Source: JAZKGA01 sp040386235 (lineage in GTDB: Bacteria > Pseudomonadota > Alphaproteobacteria > Micavibrionales > Micavibrionaceae). Taken from it: 64,000 bases of DNA. Position numbers and translations under genes: made by a program. The stretch lies in NCBI GenBank assembly GCA_040386235.1, contig JAZKGA010000001.1:434001-498000 (forward strand), written 5' to 3'. The notes beneath the pieces were generated by a model. That model was not told where the DNA came from and did no database searches. It saw only the letters and a list, made by a program, of their open reading frames with translations. Of this stretch, positions 60,913 to 64,000 are shown one piece after another (position 1 is the stretch's first letter; each line of letters begins with the position of its first letter).

Positions 60913-63900
60913 CTATTCGTGAGGTATTTCCATTAAAATCGGCCCGTCCGTCCATAACAGAAAGCAGGTAATGGGTCGCCCAGGATAAATACGGGCCAGT
61001 AATTCACGATATGTCGCCATTTGCCGACGATAGACCAGCGGCACATCCTGAACCAGGCGGGGCGGTGGCCGGTTGGTTTTATAATCAAGAACCAAAACGC
61101 GGTCCGGCATCACGACCAGCCGGTCCATCTGGCCATTCATCCAAGTGCCGTCTGCCAACTGGCCGCTGACCGGAACTTCGGCCAAGGCGTCCTCACTGAA
61201 CAGATATACCAAATCTGGATGCGTCAGCAGGCGCAGCACTTCTTTTGCGATCTGCTCCCTCACATCCGCAGGTAAATCGGTTGCATAACGGTCCAGGTAT
61301 TGGACAGCCGCCTGGACGCGCATGGCGGGGGGGCAATTCGGCAAATGCTGCAGCAAAGTATGGGTGTGAATACCGCGTGCGAAGCGATGCTGCTGCTGGC
61401 CCGCCAACGGTGACATCGCCACGGGGCGAATGTCTTTTCCAAGATGTGAGGGCTGTAACATCTGTGGCGCGGAAAAAACAGCGTTGGGTGCGGCGTGATC
61501 CAGCCATGCGGGGATGACGGGGCTGACCTTATCCTGTGCGGCTTCGTCCTTACCTATTTCGCATGCACCGGTTTGGGGACGGGACAGCATCAGCGTGCCT
61601 GCGCCATCATCATGCAGGGTAAAGGAAGGGGGCGGTGTTTGAATAGCCCGCATGGCCTGAGAACAATAGGCATACCAGTCGTCGGTTGGCTCGGCTTTCG
61701 TTTTCTGCGCGGTATAGCCGGTGATATAGGCTTCATCCCGGGCGCGGGTCAGGGCAACGTACAGCAGGCGGCGGCTTTCTGCCTCCTCGCGGGACTTTTT
61801 CCGCGCCCCTGCGGTCTGGGCCAGCGTCGCATGACGGCCTTGCGCCGTCCATAACGGCATGTCCAGGCCTGATTCATGCGGCCAGATAAATCCTGACCCT
61901 GCCTCGCTACGTGGGCCGCGCGCATCGGCCAGAATAACAATCGGCGCCTCTAACCCCTTGGCGGCATGGACGGTCATGACCGTTACGCTGTCCTCCATAC
62001 CGGGACTGATCTGCCTTTTGATTGACGGCGGGGCTGCCTGACAGGCGGTGATAAAACCCAATATATCCGTTTTGGTGGATTGCAGGGACAATGCGTGGTC
62101 CAGCAACGCATTGACGATTTCGGCAATGTCGTGTCCCAGGCGGCGTTGTAACGCATACCAGCCGCTGCGGGCCTGCGGGCAAGGGCTGTGTAAAAGTGCA
62201 GCAAAAAAATCATAGGCATTGAGGGTCAGCGCCCGGTTCATGCAGTGTCGCAACCACGTTACGGTTTCTGCCATGTCTGGCGCGCGTTGCAGGCGGGCCC
62301 ACAGGCTTTCGTCCTTATCCCGCGTTGTGGCAAGATCGTATAACGTCTCCTCATTTACCCCCAGAAACGGGGATTTTAAAACGCCGGCCAGGCTGTAATC
62401 ATCCAGGGGCTGCAACGCGATCTTGGCCACGTGGAACATGTCTTGCGCCACCATTGTGTCGGTCAGGTTCATGCGGTCCAGCCCGCTGACCGCGATCCCC
62501 TTCTGACGTAGGGCCCGGACCAGCATCGTTTGCAGGCGGCCCCGCTTGCGCAGCAGGATCAGGATGTCGCCCGCACGTATAGGCCGTCCACGCGCGACCA
62601 GGGGCCGTTGTGTATCCAACCAATCGCGAATGGTGTCGGTGATATGGGCCACCAAGCCTGTGGCCCCGCTTTGCACATCACCATCAACGGCCTGAAGTGG
62701 GGTCGCGTCCGCCTCTCGATCGCTGAAAACCGGCCAGACACCGATCCGACCGCCAGCCCCTTCGCGATGGGCGGTATGGGCGATGGCCGTGGGTGCAGAA
62801 ATAAGGCCTGTACGCACCGCTTCTAAATTCATCAGGGTGTCCACAAAATGCAACACGGCTGGGCCGGATCGGAAAGACGTGTCCAGCGGCACCTGGCGCA
62901 ATTCCTGCCCCGTTTGTGCCAAGGCGGTGTCAAACCGGGTGCGCGCCTGTCCAAAATCGTCAGGGTTGGCGCGTTGGAATCCGTAAATCGCCTGCTTTTC
63001 ATCGCCGACGGTAAACAGCGTGCGCATCCTGTCATTTTGCGCCGAATGCCCGACAAAGAATTCCATGGCCAGGGCCGTGATAATGCCCCACTGATCGGGG
63101 TTGGTATCCTGGGCTTCATCGACCAGAATATGGTCAATCCCCTGATCCAGCTTGTACATAACCCAGGTTGCATTGCTTTCCAGCAACGTGCGCGTCGTCA
63201 AAATCTGGTCATCGAAATCAAGCGTATTCTTCTGCCGTTTCAATGCCTCATATTCCGTCAGAATCGCATGACTGACGCCCAGCAGGTCGGCGGTCGCAAT
63301 CGCCATATCGTGGACGGCCTGATCTTCCAGCGCGCGTTGCAAATCATCGGCAGCGTGCATGTAAGATTCCAGAAGGGTTTCATCCGCCTTGGTCACGTCA
63401 TCGATATTATGCCTGCTGACCGATCCCTCTTTTGTCAGGAAAATATCGGTATAGATGGCACGTGACTGCGGCCATTCACTGTCGGGCAGAGTCAAAAGTC
63501 CATTGATACGGGCGGCAAGTTTTAACGGGCGCAGGGTGTTTACACTGACCAACGCATCGTGAACCTGGCGCAGCATTTTGCGATTGAGTACAACCTTATT
63601 CCAAAACAGGTCAGGTTCAGAAGGTGCAGCAATTTTCCACCCGGTATAAAGCGCAGAAATAATGGATTCTTGACTGGGACGTGCAGCAAAAAATGATTGC
63701 AGCCACCGCCGTTCCTCCAACACGGTTGTCATGATTTTGGTTAGGCGTGTCGCGCCAGTAATATGCAACAGGCGACGGCATTTTTCCTGCAATGCCGGAT
63801 CCGTCCCACTTTCGACACGTTTAAAAACCGTATTGCGTGCGGCTTCCAGCAAGGCAATGGCCTGGCCCTCGTCGGCCAGTTGCAAGGCGGGGGACAGCCC

Positions 63901-64000
63901 GGCTTCGATGGGAAAGCGACGCAGGATCGACTGACTGAATGCATGCAGTGTCGTGACTTTTAAGCCGCCAGGCGTATCGACGATTGTGGCAAACAGCTGC
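60913..64000 (-). CDS. addA: double-strand break repair helicase AddA (5' end off the right edge)
   Basis: About 1029 residues are present; the frame is open through 64000, where it reads GGLKVTTLHAFSQSILRRFP, an AddA motif. Then UvrD-type motifs: ILVDEAQDTNPDQW (II), GDEKQAIYGFQRANP (III), TSFRSGPAVL (IV), MTVHAAKGLEAPIVIL (V) and LYVALTRARD (VI). The C-terminal nuclease has VLVLDYKTNRP. Missing: N-terminal roughly 120 residues with Walker A. Known: with AddB it resects double-strand breaks until a Chi-like site. addB is expected just beyond the right edge. Confidence 0.95.
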   Translation of the reverse strand, partial: QLFATIVDTPGGLKVTTLHAFSQSILRRFPIEAGLSPALQLADEGQAIALLEAARNTVFKRVESGTDPALQEKCRRLLHITGATRLTKIMTTVLEERRWLQSFFAARPSQESIISALYTGWKIAAPSEPDLFWNKVVLNRKMLRQVHDALVSVNTLRPLKLAARINGLLTLPDSEWPQSRAIYTDIFLTKEGSVSRHNIDDVTKADETLLESYMHAADDLQRALEDQAVHDMAIATADLLGVSHAILTEYEALKRQKNTLDFDDQILTTRTLLESNATWVMYKLDQGIDHILVDEAQDTNPDQWGIITALAMEFFVGHSAQNDRMRTLFTVGDEKQAIYGFQRANPDDFGQARTRFDTALAQTGQELRQVPLDTSFRSGPAVLHFVDTLMNLEAVRTGLISAPTAIAHTAHREGAGGRIGVWPVFSDREADATPLQAVDGDVQSGATGLVAHITDTIRDWLDTQRPLVARGRPIRAGDILILLRKRGRLQTMLVRALRQKGIAVSGLDRMNLTDTMVAQDMFHVAKIALQPLDDYSLAGVLKSPFLGVNEETLYDLATTRDKDESLWARLQRAPDMAETVTWLRHCMNRALTLNAYDFFAALLHSPCPQARSGWYALQRRLGHDIAEIVNALLDHALSLQSTKTDILGFITACQAAPPSIKRQISPGMEDSVTVMTVHAAKGLEAPIVILADARGPRSEAGSGFIWPHESGLDMPLWTAQGRHATLAQTAGARKKSREEAESRRLLYVALTRARDEAYITGYTAQKTKAEPTDDWYAYCSQAMRAIQTPPPSFTLHDDGAGTLMLSRPQTGACEIGKDEAAQDKVSPVIPAWLDHAAPNAVFSAPQMLQPSHLGKDIRPVAMSPLAGQQQHRFARGIHTHTLLQHLPNCPPAMRVQAAVQYLDRYATDLPADVREQIAKEVLRLLTHPDLVYLFSEDALAEVPVSGQLADGTWMNGQMDRLVVMPDRVLVLDYKTNRPPPRLVQDVPLVYRRQMATYRELLARIYPGRPITCFLLWTDGPILMEIPHE

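Noticed and set aside
62848..63465. 205-codon plus-strand frame under addA
   Set aside because: Antisense shadow of helicase motifs II-III.
1..64000. CRISPR arrays, insertion sequences, prophage or integrase genes
   Set aside because: No regularly spaced repeats, transposase, integrase or phage structural motifs were seen on either strand.

Overview
The window looks like a chromosomal segment of a free-living alphaproteobacterium of middling GC content. Gene content and order fit a Rhodospirillales/Micavibrio-like lineage: DUF3576 - leuS position - lptE - holA, pssA next to psd, a phasin, clpS-clpA, an addA-trxA pair, a class Ia NrdA, a cysteine-free HemB metal site and Porin_4-type porins. 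The lineage call is an inference from family resemblance, not from a search.

Layout. 1-2.7 kb (minus strand): the upstream end of a type IVB (Dot/Icm-like) secretion operon, with a partial dotD at the left edge preceded by a lytic transglycosylase, an unknown protein and a DsbC-like disulfide protein. 2.7-20 kb: mostly housekeeping genes (FIST sensor, Bax-inhibitor-1 protein, mscL, a GT4 glycosyltransferase, tRNA-Ser(GGA), aat, MATE exporter, uppP, uup-like ABC-F, HIT, azoR, pirin, a lone HicB-like protein, comM/yifB, pssA, psd, a LOG-family hydrolase, a GGDEF cyclase). 20-26 kb: a secreted protein with RTX-like motifs, then four tandem, overlapping or abutting paralogues of an unrecognised exported family. 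26-32.6 kb: GNAT, EamA and Smr proteins and a three-gene set of cysteine-rich pseudopilin-like proteins. 32.6-39 kb: a receiver-less winged-helix regulator head to head with an unknown conserved protein, two porin paralogues, then DUF3576 / internally deleted LeuRS / lptE / holA. 39-44.5 kb: nrdA, pyk, a small conserved protein and hemB. 44.5-50.6 kb: an accessory block with a duplicated membrane-protein gene, one truncated and one intact copy of an RTX secreted protein, a cysteine protease with an apparent MshEN c-di-GMP-binding N-terminus, and an AT-richer sodium:solute symporter. 50.6-64 kb: a FlgO-like lipoprotein, two D,D-carboxypeptidases, a phasin, clpS-clpA, thrS, infC (AUU start), trxA and a 5'-truncated addA.

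Most interesting items: (1) the BTLCP protease at 48184-49149, whose N-terminus matches the MshEN c-di-GMP-binding repeat and which lies tail to tail with an RTX protein, suggesting a one-polypeptide version of LapD/LapG; (2) the four-gene exported paralogue array at 21082-26039; (3) the maintained LeuRS-derived reading frame lacking the catalytic and editing domains at 36714-37574; (4) the cysteine-rich pseudopilin triad at 28782-31863; (5) the duplicated small-membrane-protein/RTX module at 44571-48180.
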